A stretch of 58,904 nucleotides of DNA. Origin: Burkholderiales bacterium. GTDB taxonomy: Bacteria > Pseudomonadota > Gammaproteobacteria > Burkholderiales > SG8-39. How positions within the stretch are numbered: position 1 is the first letter of the stretch; the number at the start of each line of letters is the position of its first letter. The DNA lies in assembly GCA_026416295.1 (NCBI GenBank), contig JAOAFL010000051.1:1-58904 (forward strand), read 5' to 3'. This document shows, one piece after another, positions 1-9,982 of this stretch. A program made the position numbers and the translations under genes. The notes under the pieces were generated by a model, which saw only the letters and a program-made list of their open reading frames with translations, was not told the DNA's origin and ran no database searches.

Positions 1-486
1 ATGTACGTGTTTTACACGCTCTACCTCGAAGCGGCGGGCTATCCGAAGACGCTGATCGGGGCGCTCTGGACGCTCGGCGTGCTCGCCGAGATCGCGCTGT
101 TCCTCTATCTGCCACGCGTTCTGCGGCGATTTGCGCTGCGCGCGCTGCTGCTCGCGAGTTTCGCCTGCGCGGTGGTGCGCTTTCCCGCGATCGGCTGGGG
201 CGTCGAGTCGCTCGCGGTGCTCGCTTGCGCGCAGCTTCTGCACGCCGCGACCTTCGGCGCGTTTCACTCGGCTTCGGTCGCGATGGTGCATCGGCTGTTT
301 CCGGGCGCGCTCGCTGCGCGCGGCCAGGCGCTTTATTCGAGCATCGCTTACGGGCTGGGCGGCACCGCCGGGGCGCTCCTGGCCGGCTTCACCTGGGAGG
401 CGGCGGGCCCCGCGCCGAGCTTCGCGGCAAGCGCGCTCTTTGCCGCGGCAGGCGGCGCGCTCGTCTGGCGCCGGGTGAACGTGTAA
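1..486 (+). CDS. MFS permease, C-terminal part (5' truncated by window edge)
   Basis: This is the C-terminal half of an inner-membrane major facilitator superfamily permease. The 161 visible residues are strongly hydrophobic and form about five to six membrane helices separated by short arginine-rich loops (for example around residues 38-47). The pattern, with a segment reading YLEAAGYPKTLIGALW near the left edge, resembles the second half of the MFS_1-like/3-phenylpropionate-permease (HcaT-like) group, where this motif lies about midway through a 380-400 residue protein. The ATG at base 1 is therefore probably an internal methionine and the true start lies outside the window. The substrate cannot be judged. 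It ends 32 nt before the M48 protease gene on the same strand. Confidence 0.75.
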   Translation: MYVFYTLYLEAAGYPKTLIGALWTLGVLAEIALFLYLPRVLRRFALRALLLASFACAVVRFPAIGWGVESLAVLACAQLLHAATFGAFHSASVAMVHRLFPGALAARGQALYSSIAYGLGGTAGALLAGFTWEAAGPAPSFAASALFAAAGGALVWRRVNV

Positions 487-518
487 CCTTGTCAACACGC
501 GCCCTTGCCGGGCGTTGA

Positions 519-1334
519 ATGCGCATGCGAGCCGCCCGCCGCCTGTTCCTCGTCGCCGCCCTGCTTGCCGCCTGCCAGACCGTGCAGACGACGAGCCCGG
601 GCGCCGTCGGCGTCGATCGCCCGCAGACGATGCTCGTCTCGGCCGAGACCGTCAACCGTGGCGCGGCGAACGCGTACCGGCGCGTGCTCGAGGATGCGCG
701 CCGCAAGGGGCGGCTGAACAACGATCCGACGCAGCTTGCGCGCGTGCGCGAAATCGCCGGGCGGCTGATCGGTCAGACCGGCGTGTTCCGACCCGACGCG
801 CCCGGCTGGCGCTGGGAAGTGAACGTCATCGGCTCGAAGGAGGTGAACGCCTGGTGCATGCCCGGCGGAAAGATCGCGGTCTACACCGGCCTCATCGAGC
901 GGCTGCAGGCGACCGACGACGAACTCGCGGCGGTGATGGGCCACGAGATCGCGCACGCGCTTCGCGAGCACGGGCGCGAGCGCGCCTCGCAGGCGCTCGC
1001 GCAGGGGATCGGCCTCACCGTGCTCGGCGTCGCGCTCGGGATGTCGGAGGCGGCGATGGACCTCACGCAACTTGTCCTCGACCTCACCTTCAACCTTCCG
1101 AATTCCCGCACCGACGAGGTGGAAGCCGACCGGATCGGCGTGGAACTTGCCGCGCGCGCCGGCTACGATCCGCGTGCCGCAGTGAGTCTGTGGGAGAAGA
1201 TGCAGCGCGCGGCGCGTGCCCAGCCGCCGGAATTCCTCTCGACGCACCCTTCGCACGAGACGCGCATCGCCGAGCTGCGCGAGGTCTCGCAACGGGTGAT
1301 GCCGCTCTACGAGGCGGCGCGCGCGAAACGCTAG
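519..1334 (+). CDS. M48 family zinc metalloprotease, putative lipoprotein (LoiP/YggG-like)
   Basis: A 271-residue predicted periplasmic, membrane-anchored metallopeptidase. The N-terminus is a short basic and hydrophobic signal ending in the lipobox LAAC, with the lipidated cysteine at about residue 19. The zinc motif HEIAH sits at about residues 142-146, and the third ligand region with EVEADRIG follows about 60 residues later, as in M48 peptidases. This combination matches the LoiP/YggG and BepA-like group, which takes part in envelope protein quality control; that role is known for the family and inferred here. Two in-frame ATGs (519 and 525) could start it, and neither has a strong ribosome binding site. 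It lies between an MFS gene and leuC with no obvious functional link. Confidence 0.85.
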   Translation: MRMRAARRLFLVAALLAACQTVQTTSPGAVGVDRPQTMLVSAETVNRGAANAYRRVLEDARRKGRLNNDPTQLARVREIAGRLIGQTGVFRPDAPGWRWEVNVIGSKEVNAWCMPGGKIAVYTGLIERLQATDDELAAVMGHEIAHALREHGRERASQALAQGIGLTVLGVALGMSEAAMDLTQLVLDLTFNLPNSRTDEVEADRIGVELAARAGYDPRAAVSLWEKMQRAARAQPPEFLSTHPSHETRIAELREVSQRVMPLYEAARAKR

Positions 1335-1355
1335 TCGGCGCGGCGCGCGCCGTGG

Positions 1356-1384
1356 GATAATCGCGCCCCGGCCGCGCGCGGCCG
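1356..1384 (+). promoter_or_regulatory. Candidate leuC promoter -10 and leader palindrome
   Basis: A -10-like GATAAT at 1356-1361 is followed by a GC-rich discriminator (CGCGCC) and by a perfect 16-bp palindrome, CGGCCGCGCGCGGCCG, at 1369-1384. The leuC ATG follows at 1393. No convincing -35 box is seen at the expected distance. The palindrome could be an operator or a leader hairpin, but alternating GC sequence of this kind also arises by chance in such GC-rich DNA. Confidence 0.35.
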
Positions 1385-1392
1385 CTTGTGCC

Positions 1393-2808
1393 ATGGGTCG
1401 CACCCTCTACGACAAGCTCTGGGACAGCCATGTGGTGCACGTCGAAGACGACGGCACCGCGCTCCTTTACATCGACCGCCACCTCGTTCACGAGGTGACC
1501 AGTCCCCAGGCCTACGAGGGGCTGAAGCTCGCCGGGAGAAAGCCCTGGCGGCCGGATTCGGTGATCGCGACCGCGGATCACAACACGCCGACGACCGGCT
1601 GGGAGCGCGGCATCGCAGGAATCGAAGACCCGGTCTCGCGCCTTCAGGTCGAGACGCTCGATGCGAACATCCGCGAGTTCGGTGCGCGCGCATACTTCCC
1701 GTTCCTCGATGCGCGCCAGGGCATCGTGCACGTGATCGGGCCGGAGAACGGCGCGACGCTGCCCGGCATGACGGTGGTCTGCGGCGACTCGCACACGAGC
1801 ACCCACGGCGCCTTCGCCTGCCTCGCCTTCGGCATCGGCACCTCCGAGGTCGAGCACGTGCTCGCGACGCAGTGCCTCGTCGCGCGCAAGATGAAAAACA
1901 TGCGCGTCACCGTGGAGGGTGAGCTTTCGCCCGGCGTGAGCGCAAAAGACGTGATCCTCGCGGTGATCGGCCGGATCGGCGCGGCCGGCGGCACCGGCTG
2001 CGCGATCGAGTTCGCCGGCTCGACGATCCGCGCGCTCTCGATGGAAGGGCGCATGACGATTTGCAACATGGCGATCGAGGCGGGCGCGCGCGCGGGGCTC
2101 GTGGCGGTGGACGAAACGACGATCTCGTATCTGCGCGGCCGGCCGTTTGCGCCGACCGGCGCCGACTGGGACGCCGCGGTCGCCTACTGGCGCACGCTCG
2201 TTTCCGATCCGGACGCGCGATTCGACCGCGAGGTGACGCTCGATGCGCGCGCGATCGCGCCGCAGGTCACCTGGGGCACGTCGCCCGAAATGGTGGTCTC
2301 GGTCGAGGATCGCGTGCCCGAGCCGGACAGGGAAAGAGACCCGGTGCGGCGCGAAGGCATGGCGCGCGCGCTCGCGTACATGGGCTTGGCGCCCGGCACG
2401 CCGATCCAGAGCATCCGCGTCGACAAGGTGTTCATCGGCTCGTGCACCAACTCGCGCATCGAGGACCTGCGCGCCGCGGCCGCGGTGGTCGCCGGACGAC
2501 GCGTCGCGAAGAACGTGCGCCTCGCGATGGTGGTGCCGGGCTCGGGCCAGGTGAAGGCGCAGGCCGAGCGCGAAGGCCTCGATCGGATCTTTCGCGAAGC
2601 CGGGTTCGAGTGGCGCCAGCCCGGCTGCTCGATGTGTCTTGCGATGAACGCCGACCGGCTGGAGCCCGGCGAGCGCTGCGGTTCCACCTCGAACCGCAAC
2701 TTCGAGGGCCGGCAGGGCGCGGGCGGGCGCACGCACCTCGTGAGTCCCGCGATGGCGGCGGCAGCGGCGATCGCCGGGCATTTTGTGGACGTGCGCGACT
2801 GGCGCTGA
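1393..2808 (+). CDS. leuC: 3-isopropylmalate dehydratase large subunit
   Basis: LeuC (471 residues) is the iron-sulfur catalytic subunit that, with LeuD, isomerises 2-isopropylmalate to 3-isopropylmalate in leucine biosynthesis in the cytoplasm. The aconitase-family 4Fe-4S ligands are visible: one cysteine in GSCTNSR (C351) and two in GCSMC (C412 and C415). The N-terminus ([12 protein letters not shown]) and the [12 protein letters not shown] segment are typical of bacterial LeuC, and the length matches the family (about 465-475). It is followed after 2 nt by leuD, then leuB and asd, so the four genes probably form one transcription unit. The only upstream signal is the weak promoter candidate at 1356. 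Confidence 0.97.
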   Translation: MGRTLYDKLWDSHVVHVEDDGTALLYIDRHLVHEVTSPQAYEGLKLAGRKPWRPDSVIATADHNTPTTGWERGIAGIEDPVSRLQVETLDANIREFGARAYFPFLDARQGIVHVIGPENGATLPGMTVVCGDSHTSTHGAFACLAFGIGTSEVEHVLATQCLVARKMKNMRVTVEGELSPGVSAKDVILAVIGRIGAAGGTGCAIEFAGSTIRALSMEGRMTICNMAIEAGARAGLVAVDETTISYLRGRPFAPTGADWDAAVAYWRTLVSDPDARFDREVTLDARAIAPQVTWGTSPEMVVSVEDRVPEPDRERDPVRREGMARALAYMGLAPGTPIQSIRVDKVFIGSCTNSRIEDLRAAAAVVAGRRVAKNVRLAMVVPGSGQVKAQAEREGLDRIFREAGFEWRQPGCSMCLAMNADRLEPGERCGSTSNRNFEGRQGAGGRTHLVSPAMAAAAAIAGHFVDVRDWR

Positions 2809-2810
2809 CG

Positions 2811-3452
2811 ATGGAGAAGTTCACCGTTCTCGACGGCCTCGTCGCGCCGCTCGATCGCGCGAACGTGGATACCGACGCGATCATCCCGAAGCAGTTCCTG
2901 AAGTCGATCAAGCGCACCGGCTACGGCGACAATTGCTTCGACGCCTGGCGCTATCTGGACGTGGGCGAGCCCGGCAAGGACAACTCGAAGCGCCCGCTCA
3001 ACCCGGAATTCGTCCTCAACCAGCCGCGCTACCGCGGCGCGAGCATTCTCCTTGCGCGCAAGAACTTCGGCTGCGGCAGCTCGCGCGAGCACGCGCCGTG
3101 GGCGCTTCTCGAATACGGCTTTCGCTGCGTGATCGCCCCCTCCTTCGGCGACATCTTCTACACCAACTGCCTGAAGAACGGCCTGCTGCCGGTGGTGCTC
3201 GGCGAAGCCGAGGTCGAGGGCCTCTTTCGCGACTGCTTCGCGCAGCCGGGCTTTCGCCTCGTCGTCGATCTGCCGGCGCAGACGGTGGCGACCGCCGACC
3301 GGGCGAAGGTCTTCCGCTTCGAGATCGCGCCGACGCCGAAGTACATGCTGGTGAACGGCCTGGACGAGATCGGCCTCACCCTTCGCCACGCGGACAAGAT
3401 CCGCGCGTTCGAGGCGCGCCGGCGCGCGGAACTGCCGTGGCTGTTCCGGTAG
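2811..3452 (+). CDS. leuD: 3-isopropylmalate dehydratase small subunit
   Basis: LeuD (213 residues) is the swivelling small subunit that pairs with LeuC to complete the isopropylmalate isomerase active site. The start is placed at the ATG 2 nt after the leuC stop, giving the family N-terminus [22 protein letters not shown]. Diagnostic segments are [10 protein letters not shown], the [15 protein letters not shown] loop that contacts substrate, and the C-terminal [11 protein letters not shown]. Length agrees with betaproteobacterial LeuD (about 212-216). The short gap to leuC and the 5-nt gap to leuB indicate co-translation within the leucine operon. Confidence 0.97.
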   Translation: MEKFTVLDGLVAPLDRANVDTDAIIPKQFLKSIKRTGYGDNCFDAWRYLDVGEPGKDNSKRPLNPEFVLNQPRYRGASILLARKNFGCGSSREHAPWALLEYGFRCVIAPSFGDIFYTNCLKNGLLPVVLGEAEVEGLFRDCFAQPGFRLVVDLPAQTVATADRAKVFRFEIAPTPKYMLVNGLDEIGLTLRHADKIRAFEARRRAELPWLFR

Positions 3453-3457
3453 CGCCG

Positions 3458-4513
3458 ATGAAGGTCGCGGTGCTCGCGGGCGACGGGATCGGCCCGGAAA
3501 TCGTCGCCCAGGCGCTTGCGGTGCTGCGGCGCCTTGCCCTGCCGATCGAGTTCGCGCAAGCGCCGGTGGGCGGCGCGGCGATCGAACGAACGGGCGAGCC
3601 GCTGCCCGAGGCGACGCTCGCGCTCGCGCGCGAAGCCGACGCGATCCTCTTCGGCGCGGTGGGCGATCCCCGCTACGATGCGGCGCCGGCCGAGCGGCGT
3701 CCGGAGCAGGCGATCCTCGGGCTGCGCAAGGCGCTCGGGCTTTTCGCGAACCTTCGTCCTGCGAAGCTGTACGACGCGCTCGCCGATGCCTCGACTCTCA
3801 AGCGGGAGGTGGTCGCCGGGCTCGACCTTCTCATCGTGCGCGAGCTGACCGGCGACGTCTATTTCGGCGAGCCGCGCGGCGTGCGCGACGCCGGCGCCCT
3901 CGGCCGCGAGGGCTTCGACACCATGCGCTACAGCGAAGCCGAGGTGCGCCGCATCGCGCGCGTCGCGTTCGAGGCCGCACGCAAGCGCCGGCGCAAGGTC
4001 TGTTCGGTGGACAAGGCGAATGTGCTCGAGACCTCGCGTCTGTGGCGCGCGGCGGTGGCCGAGGAGGCGAAGCGTTATCCGGACGTCGAACTTTCGCACA
4101 TGTACGTCGACAACTGCGCGATGCAGCTCGTGCGCGCGCCGGCGCAGTTCGACGTCATCGTCACCGGCAACCTTTTCGGCGACATTTTGTCGGACGAGGC
4201 CGCGATGCTCACCGGCTCGATCGGGATGCTGCCTTCGGCCTCGCTCGATGAGCGCGGCAAGGGCCTGTATGAACCGATCCACGGCTCTGCGCCCGACATC
4301 GCGGGCAAGGGTGTCGCCAATCCGCTCGCGACGATCCTGTCGGCGGCGATGATGCTGCGCTATTCGCTCGGGCAGCCGCAGGCGGCCGAGCGCATCGAGC
4401 GGGCGGTCGAGCGCGCGCTCGCCGACGGCTACCGCACGCCCGACATCTATACTGAAGGTACGCGCCGCGTGGGGGCGGAGGAGATGGGGCGCGCGGTGCT
4501 GGAGAGGCTATGA
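3458..4513 (+). CDS. leuB: 3-isopropylmalate dehydrogenase
   Basis: LeuB (351 residues) oxidatively decarboxylates 3-isopropylmalate to 2-oxoisocaproate with NAD. The protein begins at the ATG 5 nt after leuD with [15 protein letters not shown], the canonical N-terminus of the beta-decarboxylating dehydrogenase family. Substrate and metal-binding segments are recognisable: [32 protein letters not shown], the lysine-containing VDKANVLE, and the [25 protein letters not shown] stretch (read as two segments) with metal-binding aspartates. The NAD-specific ending [15 protein letters not shown] is present. Its stop overlaps the asd start by 4 nt (ATGA), which suggests translational coupling. Confidence 0.97.
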   Translation: MKVAVLAGDGIGPEIVAQALAVLRRLALPIEFAQAPVGGAAIERTGEPLPEATLALAREADAILFGAVGDPRYDAAPAERRPEQAILGLRKALGLFANLRPAKLYDALADASTLKREVVAGLDLLIVRELTGDVYFGEPRGVRDAGALGREGFDTMRYSEAEVRRIARVAFEAARKRRRKVCSVDKANVLETSRLWRAAVAEEAKRYPDVELSHMYVDNCAMQLVRAPAQFDVIVTGNLFGDILSDEAAMLTGSIGMLPSASLDERGKGLYEPIHGSAPDIAGKGVANPLATILSAAMMLRYSLGQPQAAERIERAVERALADGYRTPDIYTEGTRRVGAEEMGRAVLERL

Positions 4514-5637
4514 CGCTGCGGGTTGGAATCGTCGGATGGCGGGGCATGGTGGGCTCGGTGCTCATCGAGCGCATGCGCGAAGAGCGCGATTTCGAGCACC
4601 TGGAGCCGGTGTTCTTCTCCACCTCGCAGGCGGGCGGGGCGGGGCCTGCGATCGGCCGCGACTGCCCTCCGGTGAAGGACGCAAAAGACCTCGATGCGCT
4701 CGCGGCGCTTCCGGTGATCGTCTCCTGCCAGGGCGGGGACTACACGCAGGAGGTCTATCCCCGCCTTCGCGCGCGCGGCTGGTCGGGCTACTGGATAGAC
4801 GCCGCGAGCACCCTGCGCATGAACGAAGACGCGGTGATCGTGCTCGATCCGGTGAACCTGCCGCTCGTCGAGCGCGCGCTCGAGCGGGGCGTGAAGAACT
4901 TCATCGGCGGAAACTGCACCGTGAGCCTGATGCTGATGGGGATGGCGGGGCTGCTTCAGCGCGACCTGGTCGAATGGATCACCGCGATGACGTATCAGGC
5001 CGCCTCGGGGGCGGGCGCTGCAGCGATGCGCGAACTCGTCGCGCAGATGGAACGGCTCGGGTCGGCGGCGCGCGCGCTCCTTGCCGACCCGGCGGCGAGC
5101 GCGCTCGAACTCGACCGCTGCGTCGCCGAGGCGATGCGAAACGGCGCGCTGCCGAAGGCGGAGTTCGGCCAGCCGCTCGCGGCGAACCTGCTGCCGTGGA
5201 TCGACCGCGACCTCGGCAACGGTCAGAGCCGCGAGGAGTGGAAGGCGCAGGCCGAAGGCAACAAGATTCTCGGCCGCAGCGACCGGCCGATTCCGATGGA
5301 CGGCATCTGCGTGCGCGTCGGCGCGATGCGCTGCCACAGCCAGGCGCTCACCGTGAAGCTGCGGCGCGACGTGCCGCTCGACGAGATCGAGGACATGATC
5401 GCCGAGGGCAACGAATGGGTGAAGGTGATCCCGAACCGGCGCGAGCCGACGCTTTCGGAACTGACGCCCGCGGCGGTGAGCGGAAAACTCTCGATTCCGG
5501 TCGGACGGCTCCGCAAGCTTCCGATGGGCGGGGAGTACCTCGCGGCTTTTACCGTCGGCGACCAGCTGCTCTGGGGCGCCGCCGAACCGTTGCGCCGAAT
5601 GGTGCGCATCCTCCTCGAGCGCGGCCTGCCCCGGTAG
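4510..5637 (+). CDS. asd: Aspartate-semialdehyde dehydrogenase
   Basis: Asd (375 residues) reduces aspartyl phosphate to aspartate semialdehyde with NADPH, the branch point to lysine/diaminopimelate, methionine and threonine. The N-terminal nucleotide-binding loop is [11 protein letters not shown], and the catalytic cysteine is in GGNCTVSL (C136). Length and the segment [12 protein letters not shown] fit the Gram-negative (E. coli-like) subtype rather than the shorter Gram-positive one. It overlaps leuB by 4 nt, so it is probably co-transcribed with the leucine genes. Other genes using its product, dapB and metZ, lie elsewhere in this window. Confidence 0.96.
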   Translation: MTLRVGIVGWRGMVGSVLIERMREERDFEHLEPVFFSTSQAGGAGPAIGRDCPPVKDAKDLDALAALPVIVSCQGGDYTQEVYPRLRARGWSGYWIDAASTLRMNEDAVIVLDPVNLPLVERALERGVKNFIGGNCTVSLMLMGMAGLLQRDLVEWITAMTYQAASGAGAAAMRELVAQMERLGSAARALLADPAASALELDRCVAEAMRNGALPKAEFGQPLAANLLPWIDRDLGNGQSREEWKAQAEGNKILGRSDRPIPMDGICVRVGAMRCHSQALTVKLRRDVPLDEIEDMIAEGNEWVKVIPNRREPTLSELTPAAVSGKLSIPVGRLRKLPMGGEYLAAFTVGDQLLWGAAEPLRRMVRILLERGLPR

Positions 5638-5669
5638 CCGCCGCGACGAGGATTTCGTTTGCGGCGCAA

Positions 5670-5721
5670 GGCGTTAGCCTTCAGAAGGCGAGAAGCTTTG
5701 TTAGTTTGCACGGCTAACGCC
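5670..5721 (+). promoter_or_regulatory. Inverted repeat and possible promoter in the fimV leader
   Basis: The 130-nt gap between asd and fimV is distinctly less GC-rich than its surroundings. It holds a perfect 10-bp inverted repeat, GGCGTTAGCC at 5670-5679 and GGCTAACGCC at 5712-5721, separated by 32 nt. A second short arm, GTTAG at 5700-5704, can also pair with CTAAC at 5714-5718, so two hairpins compete for the same right arm. A weak promoter (TTGTTA at 5698-5703, 17 nt spacer, CATGAT at 5721-5726) overlaps the right arm, consistent with an operator or a leader structure. fimV starts at a GTG at 5768. Confidence 0.45.
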
Positions 5722-5767
5722 ATGATGTTAAGGTAGTCCCTCGCCATAAGGCTCAGGGTGGTGCGAG

Positions 5768-8476
5768 GTGGGTAGATCGGTAAGCGGGATTCGCCTTGCC
5801 GCGGCGGCGGTTCTCCTTGTGCCGCTGATCGCAAGCGCGGCGGGGCTCGGCCGGCTGACGGTCCTTTCGGCGCTCGGGCAGCCGCTCGAGGCCGAAATCG
5901 AGATCGTGTCGCTGCAGCCGGGCGAGGAAGAGGGGCTCAGCGCGCGGCTTGCCTCGCCTGAGGCGTTCCGCCAGGCCGGCATCGAACCGAGCCCCGCGCT
6001 CTTCGGCGCACAGTTTTCGATCGAGCGGCGCGGCGGGCGCCCGATCGTGCGCATGCGCACGACGCAACCGGTGAACGAGCCGTTCCTCGACGTCCTCGTC
6101 GAGCTGCAATGGAACACCGGGCGGCTTGTGCGCGAATACACGTTCCTGCTCGATCCGCCGGAATACCGAGGGCGGCCGGCGATCGCCGCGGCACCGCCAC
6201 CGCCGGAGCCGAAGCCGGCGCCGGAGGCGAAGCCGCTCGCCACCGCCAAGCCCGAGCCGCGCGTCGAGGCGCGCCCGATCGCGCCGGCGGCTGCGCCCCG
6301 TGCGGAACGCGCCGCGACGCACGAGGTGAAGAAGGGCGAGACGCTCGCGGCGATCGCGCGCACCCACCTTCCCGAAGGGGTGACGCTCAACCAGATGCTG
6401 GTTGCGCTTTTCCGCGCGAACCGCGACGCGTTCGTGCGCGAAAACATCAATCTGGTGCGCTCGGGGCGCATCCTCGCCGTCCCGGACCGCGGCGACGCGA
6501 TGTCGGTCGATGTGGCCGAAGCGAATCGCCTGGTGCAGGCGCACATGGCGCAGTTCGCGCAGTACCGCCGCACGCTCGCGGGCGCGGTCGCGCTCGCGCC
6601 GCCGACCGCCGGCGCGTCGGCGCGCGAGGCGACCGGGCGCATCGCGCCGAAGCCTGAGGCGCCGACGCCGGGCGAGCCGAAGGATCAGCTGCGGCTGTCG
6701 CGCGTCGAGCCGGGCAAGGCCGACTCGCCACGCACTCGGGCGGCGATCGAGGACGACCGCATCGCGCAGGAGCGCGCGCTCAAGGAAGCGCAGGCGCGCA
6801 TCGCGGAGCTCGAGCGAAACGTGAACGACCTGCGCAAGCTGCTCGAGGTGAGGAACCAGCAGCTCGCGGCGCTCGAAAAGAAAGCGGCCCAGGTCGCGGC
6901 CGCGCCGCAGGCGCAGCCGCCGAAACCCGAGCCCGCGAAACCGGAACCGGCGAAAGCGGAGGCCGCCAAACCTGCGGCCGAGCCGCTCAAGGTCGCGCCC
7001 GAGGCCGCGAAGGCGTCGCCGGATGCGCCGAAGGCGGCGGCCGATGCGACCGCCAAGCCGGCTGCCGAGGCGGCGAAAGCGCCGGAGCCGGCAAAACCTG
7101 CGGCGGAAGCGTCGAAGCCGACCGAGCCTGCGGCGGAGGCGGCGAAACCCGCCGAAGCGCCGAAACCGCCTGCGAAACCGGCTGCGGAAGCGAAGAAACC
7201 GAAGCCCGCGCCGGTGAAAGCGTCCGAGCCCGACCTCCTCGACGAAGTGATCAACTTCGTGACCGATCCGGTCTCCGGCGGCGGACTTGCGCTCGTCATC
7301 GTTCTGCTCGCGGTCTACGCCGGCTGGCAGTGGCGCAAGAAGAAGGCGGCGCAGGCGCGCTTCCAGGACAGCGTGCTCGGTGCAGCAGCTGGCGCGCCTT
7401 CGACGCTCGGGGCGGCTGCGCAACCGGCGGCCGCTGCGGCAGCAGGGGCTGCGGCGGTGGCTGCGGCGGCTGCGGTCGCGGCAGCGCCGGCCGCGCAGCC
7501 TGCGCCAGTGCCGGCAGCCGAGGCCGAGGAACTCGACCCGGTCGCCGAGGCCGACGTCTACATGGCCTACGGACGCTACGCGCAGGCCGAGGAGATCCTG
7601 AAGGAAGCGCTCGCGAAGGACCCGGAGCGGCTCGCGCTGCACGCGAAGCTGCTCGAGGTGTACGCGAACGAGAAGAACACGCAGGCGTTCGAACAGACGG
7701 CGCTCAAGGTGAAATCGCTCACCGGCGGCGCGGGTCCCGAATGGGACAAGGCACTCGCGCTCGGACACTCGATCGACCCGGGCAATCCGCTGTACGGTGC
7801 CGGTGCGCCTGCGGCAGCGGCGGAGGTCGCCGCACCGGTCGCCGCGCCGACGCTCGATTTCGATCTCGGCATCGGCCCTGAGGCGAGCGCGCCGGCCGAG
7901 GCGCCGACGGCGGCGGAGGCGACCGCGCCGCTCGACCTCGACCTCGGCGCCGCGGCGCCTGCGGCCGAGACGGCGCGCGCCGATGCGACGGCGCCGCTCG
8001 ACTTCGACCTCGGCGCCGCGCCGGAAAAATCGGATCTCGCGCCTGGCGGCATGCTGGTGCTCGACGTCGGCGAGGCGAAGGCGGCTTCGGGCGGTCTGGA
8101 TTTCGATCTCGGCGCGACGCCCGCACCGCAACCCGAAGCCGCCGCGCCGAAGGCGGCGGCCGACGCCGACGCGACCGTGGCGATGGACTTCGACCTGAAC
8201 CTCGACCTCGGCGAGCCGAAAGCGGAAGCGAAGCCGGCGGCGGCCGAAGCGCCGCTCGACCTCGGCGCGATCGATCTCGATCTCGGTGCGCCGTCGGCAC
8301 CGGCCGGCGGCGGCGACGAGAAATGGCGCGCGATGACCGAGAAGCTCGAGCTTTCCAAGGCCTTTCTCGACATCGGGCAGAAGGACGAAGCGCGCGAGCT
8401 GCTGAACGAGGTAATGAAGGAAGGCGACGCGGCCCAGAAGGAGCAGGCGCGCCAGATGCTCGCCGCACTCGGCTAG
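5768..8476 (+). CDS. fimV: FimV-like polar hub/pilus assembly protein with LysM and TPR
   Basis: A 902-residue inner-membrane protein with FimV architecture. In order: signal sequence (about 1-24), conserved FimV N-terminal domain starting AGLGRLTVLSALGQPLEAE (about 25-135), a Pro/Ala-rich linker, a peptidoglycan-binding LysM domain (about 184-240, HEVKKGETLAAIA), a coiled coil (about 328-376), a long Ala/Pro/Lys/Glu repeat region, one membrane helix (about 504-522), a cytoplasmic TPR-like segment (about 596-650), an acidic stretch with several copies of the motif LDFDLG (about 695-840), and the conserved FimV C-terminal domain (about 855-902). In Pseudomonas, FimV organises type IV pili, twitching and polar signalling; a comparable role is inferred. 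Start codon GTG. It is a single-gene unit between asd and truA. Confidence 0.9.
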   Translation: MGRSVSGIRLAAAAVLLVPLIASAAGLGRLTVLSALGQPLEAEIEIVSLQPGEEEGLSARLASPEAFRQAGIEPSPALFGAQFSIERRGGRPIVRMRTTQPVNEPFLDVLVELQWNTGRLVREYTFLLDPPEYRGRPAIAAAPPPPEPKPAPEAKPLATAKPEPRVEARPIAPAAAPRAERAATHEVKKGETLAAIARTHLPEGVTLNQMLVALFRANRDAFVRENINLVRSGRILAVPDRGDAMSVDVAEANRLVQAHMAQFAQYRRTLAGAVALAPPTAGASAREATGRIAPKPEAPTPGEPKDQLRLSRVEPGKADSPRTRAAIEDDRIAQERALKEAQARIAELERNVNDLRKLLEVRNQQLAALEKKAAQVAAAPQAQPPKPEPAKPEPAKAEAAKPAAEPLKVAPEAAKASPDAPKAAADATAKPAAEAAKAPEPAKPAAEASKPTEPAAEAAKPAEAPKPPAKPAAEAKKPKPAPVKASEPDLLDEVINFVTDPVSGGGLALVIVLLAVYAGWQWRKKKAAQARFQDSVLGAAAGAPSTLGAAAQPAAAAAAGAAAVAAAAAVAAAPAAQPAPVPAAEAEELDPVAEADVYMAYGRYAQAEEILKEALAKDPERLALHAKLLEVYANEKNTQAFEQTALKVKSLTGGAGPEWDKALALGHSIDPGNPLYGAGAPAAAAEVAAPVAAPTLDFDLGIGPEASAPAEAPTAAEATAPLDLDLGAAAPAAETARADATAPLDFDLGAAPEKSDLAPGGMLVLDVGEAKAASGGLDFDLGATPAPQPEAAAPKAAADADATVAMDFDLNLDLGEPKAEAKPAAAEAPLDLGAIDLDLGAPSAPAGGGDEKWRAMTEKLELSKAFLDIGQKDEARELLNEVMKEGDAAQKEQARQMLAALG

Positions 8477-8546
8477 GGTTCCGCGAAGCGGCGCCGCGCG
8501 CGGTGTCGTGCCGCGCGCCGCCGTCTCTACCCGTGCGCCTGCTGCG

Positions 8547-9347
8547 ATGGCTACCCGGATCGCGCTCGGCATCGAATACGACGGCAGCCGGTTTCTCGGT
8601 TGGCAGACCCAGCCGGGCGGCGGCACCGTGCAGGACGCGCTCGAGGCGGCGCTCGCGACGATCGCCGGAGAACCGGTCGCGGTCACCTGCGCCGGTCGCA
8701 CCGACCGCGGCGTGCACGCGCGTGCGCAGGTGGTGCATTTCGACACCGGCGCGCAGCGGCCGCTCTCGGCCTGGGTGCGCGGGGTGAACGCGCTGCTGCC
8801 CGAGTCGGCGGCGGTGCTCTGGGCGAAACCGGTCGGCGCCGATTTCCATGCGCGCTACAGCGCGCGGGCGCGCACCTACCGGTACGTGCTTCTCAACCGG
8901 CCGGTACGCCCAGCGCTCGCGGCCCGCTACTGCGGCTGGGTGCACGCGCCGCTCGACGTCGAGCGCATGCGCGCGGCCGCGTCGTACCTCGTCGGCGAGC
9001 ACGATTTTTCGGCGTTCCGCGCCGCGGAATGCCAGGCGAAGACGCCGCGGCGCACGCTCTACGAGCTGCGCATCGAACGGGACGGCGCGCGCATCGATTT
9101 CGTGCTGCGCGCGAACGCGTTCCTGCATCATATGGCGCGCAATATCGTCGGCTTGTTGATCTGGGTCGGCGACGGCCGCCGGCCGCCGCAGTGGGCGCGC
9201 GAGGTGCTCGCCTCGCGCGAGCGGGCGCGCGCCGCGCCGACGTTCGCGCCCGAAGGGCTGTATCTGGAATCGGTCGAATACGACGCCGACTGGGGGCTGC
9301 CCTCGCCCCCGCGCGCGCGGCTCGAGCTGCCGCTTTCGGCCGGTTGA
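8547..9347 (+). CDS. truA: tRNA pseudouridine(38-40) synthase
   Basis: TruA (266 residues from the chosen start) converts uridines 38-40 of tRNA anticodon arms to pseudouridine. The start ATG at 8547 gives MATRIALGIEYDGSRFLGWQ, the family N-terminus; an in-frame earlier ATG at 8508 would add 13 unconserved residues. The catalytic aspartate lies in GRTDRGVHA (D53), and the tyrosine-containing substrate-binding region ARTYRYVLLNR and the C-terminal FLHHMARNIVG motif are present. The gene lies 70 nt after fimV and 8 nt before trpF, the usual order in beta- and gammaproteobacteria (truA near trpF/accD). Confidence 0.95.
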   Translation: MATRIALGIEYDGSRFLGWQTQPGGGTVQDALEAALATIAGEPVAVTCAGRTDRGVHARAQVVHFDTGAQRPLSAWVRGVNALLPESAAVLWAKPVGADFHARYSARARTYRYVLLNRPVRPALAARYCGWVHAPLDVERMRAAASYLVGEHDFSAFRAAECQAKTPRRTLYELRIERDGARIDFVLRANAFLHHMARNIVGLLIWVGDGRRPPQWAREVLASRERARAAPTFAPEGLYLESVEYDADWGLPSPPRARLELPLSAG

Positions 9348-9355
9348 GGCGGCGC

Positions 9356-9982
9356 ATGCCGGGCAGAACGCGCGTCAAGATCTGCGGCATCACGCGGCTC
9401 GAGGATCTGGAGGCGGCGGCGCAGGCGGGCGCCGACGCGGTCGGCTTCGTCTTCTATCCGCCCAGCCCGCGCTGTCTCGAGGTCGCGACCGCGCGCCGGC
9501 TGCGGCGCGCGGCGCCGGCGTTCGTCACCACCGTCGCGCTCTTCGTCAACGCGCCGCCCGCCGACGTGGCGCGCGTCGTCGCCGAGGTCCGCCCCGATAT
9601 GCTCCAGTTCCACGGCGAGGAGACGCCGGAGTACTGCGAATCGTTCGGGCTGCCCTACATCAAGGCGGCGAGGGTGCGCGCCGGGATCGACTTGCTAGAA
9701 TACTGGCGCCCGTTCGCGGGCGCGGCCGCCTGGCTCGCGGACGCGTGGGTCGAGGCGTACGGCGGCGTCGGCGCCCGCTTTGACTGGTCGCTGCTGCCGG
9801 CGCGGCCGGCGCGACCGCTCGTTCTTTCGGGCGGGCTCACGAGCGCGAACGTCGGCGCCGCGATACGCGCGCTCCGACCCTGGGCGGTCGACGTATCGAG
9901 CGGCGTGGAATCGGCCAAAGGCATCAAGGACGCGGCGCGCATCGCCGCCTTCATCGCCGAGGTACGCAATGCGGATGTATGA
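9356..9982 (+). CDS. trpF: Phosphoribosylanthranilate isomerase
   Basis: TrpF (208 residues) carries out the Amadori rearrangement of phosphoribosylanthranilate in tryptophan synthesis. It is a small TIM barrel. The active-site cysteine is in the N-terminal KICGIT motif, and the catalytic aspartate region is [15 protein letters not shown] near the C-terminus, with VLSGGL forming the phosphate-binding strand. The start ATG lies 8 nt after truA. Its last 14 nt overlap trpB, and the chain continues trpA-accD-folC, all with overlaps, so translation of this block is probably coupled. Confidence 0.96.
   Translation: MPGRTRVKICGITRLEDLEAAAQAGADAVGFVFYPPSPRCLEVATARRLRRAAPAFVTTVALFVNAPPADVARVVAEVRPDMLQFHGEETPEYCESFGLPYIKAARVRAGIDLLEYWRPFAGAAAWLADAWVEAYGGVGARFDWSLLPARPARPLVLSGGLTSANVGAAIRALRPWAVDVSSGVESAKGIKDAARIAAFIAEVRNADV

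Noticed and set aside
1369-1384. 16-bp GC palindrome as an attachment or recombination site
   Set aside because: No second copy, no mobile genes and no gene disruption nearby. Its alternating GC composition is readily explained by base composition.
5753-8746. Long minus-strand frame antisense to fimV
   Set aside because: Arginine-rich low-complexity translation with no domain; fimV on the plus strand has full domain structure.
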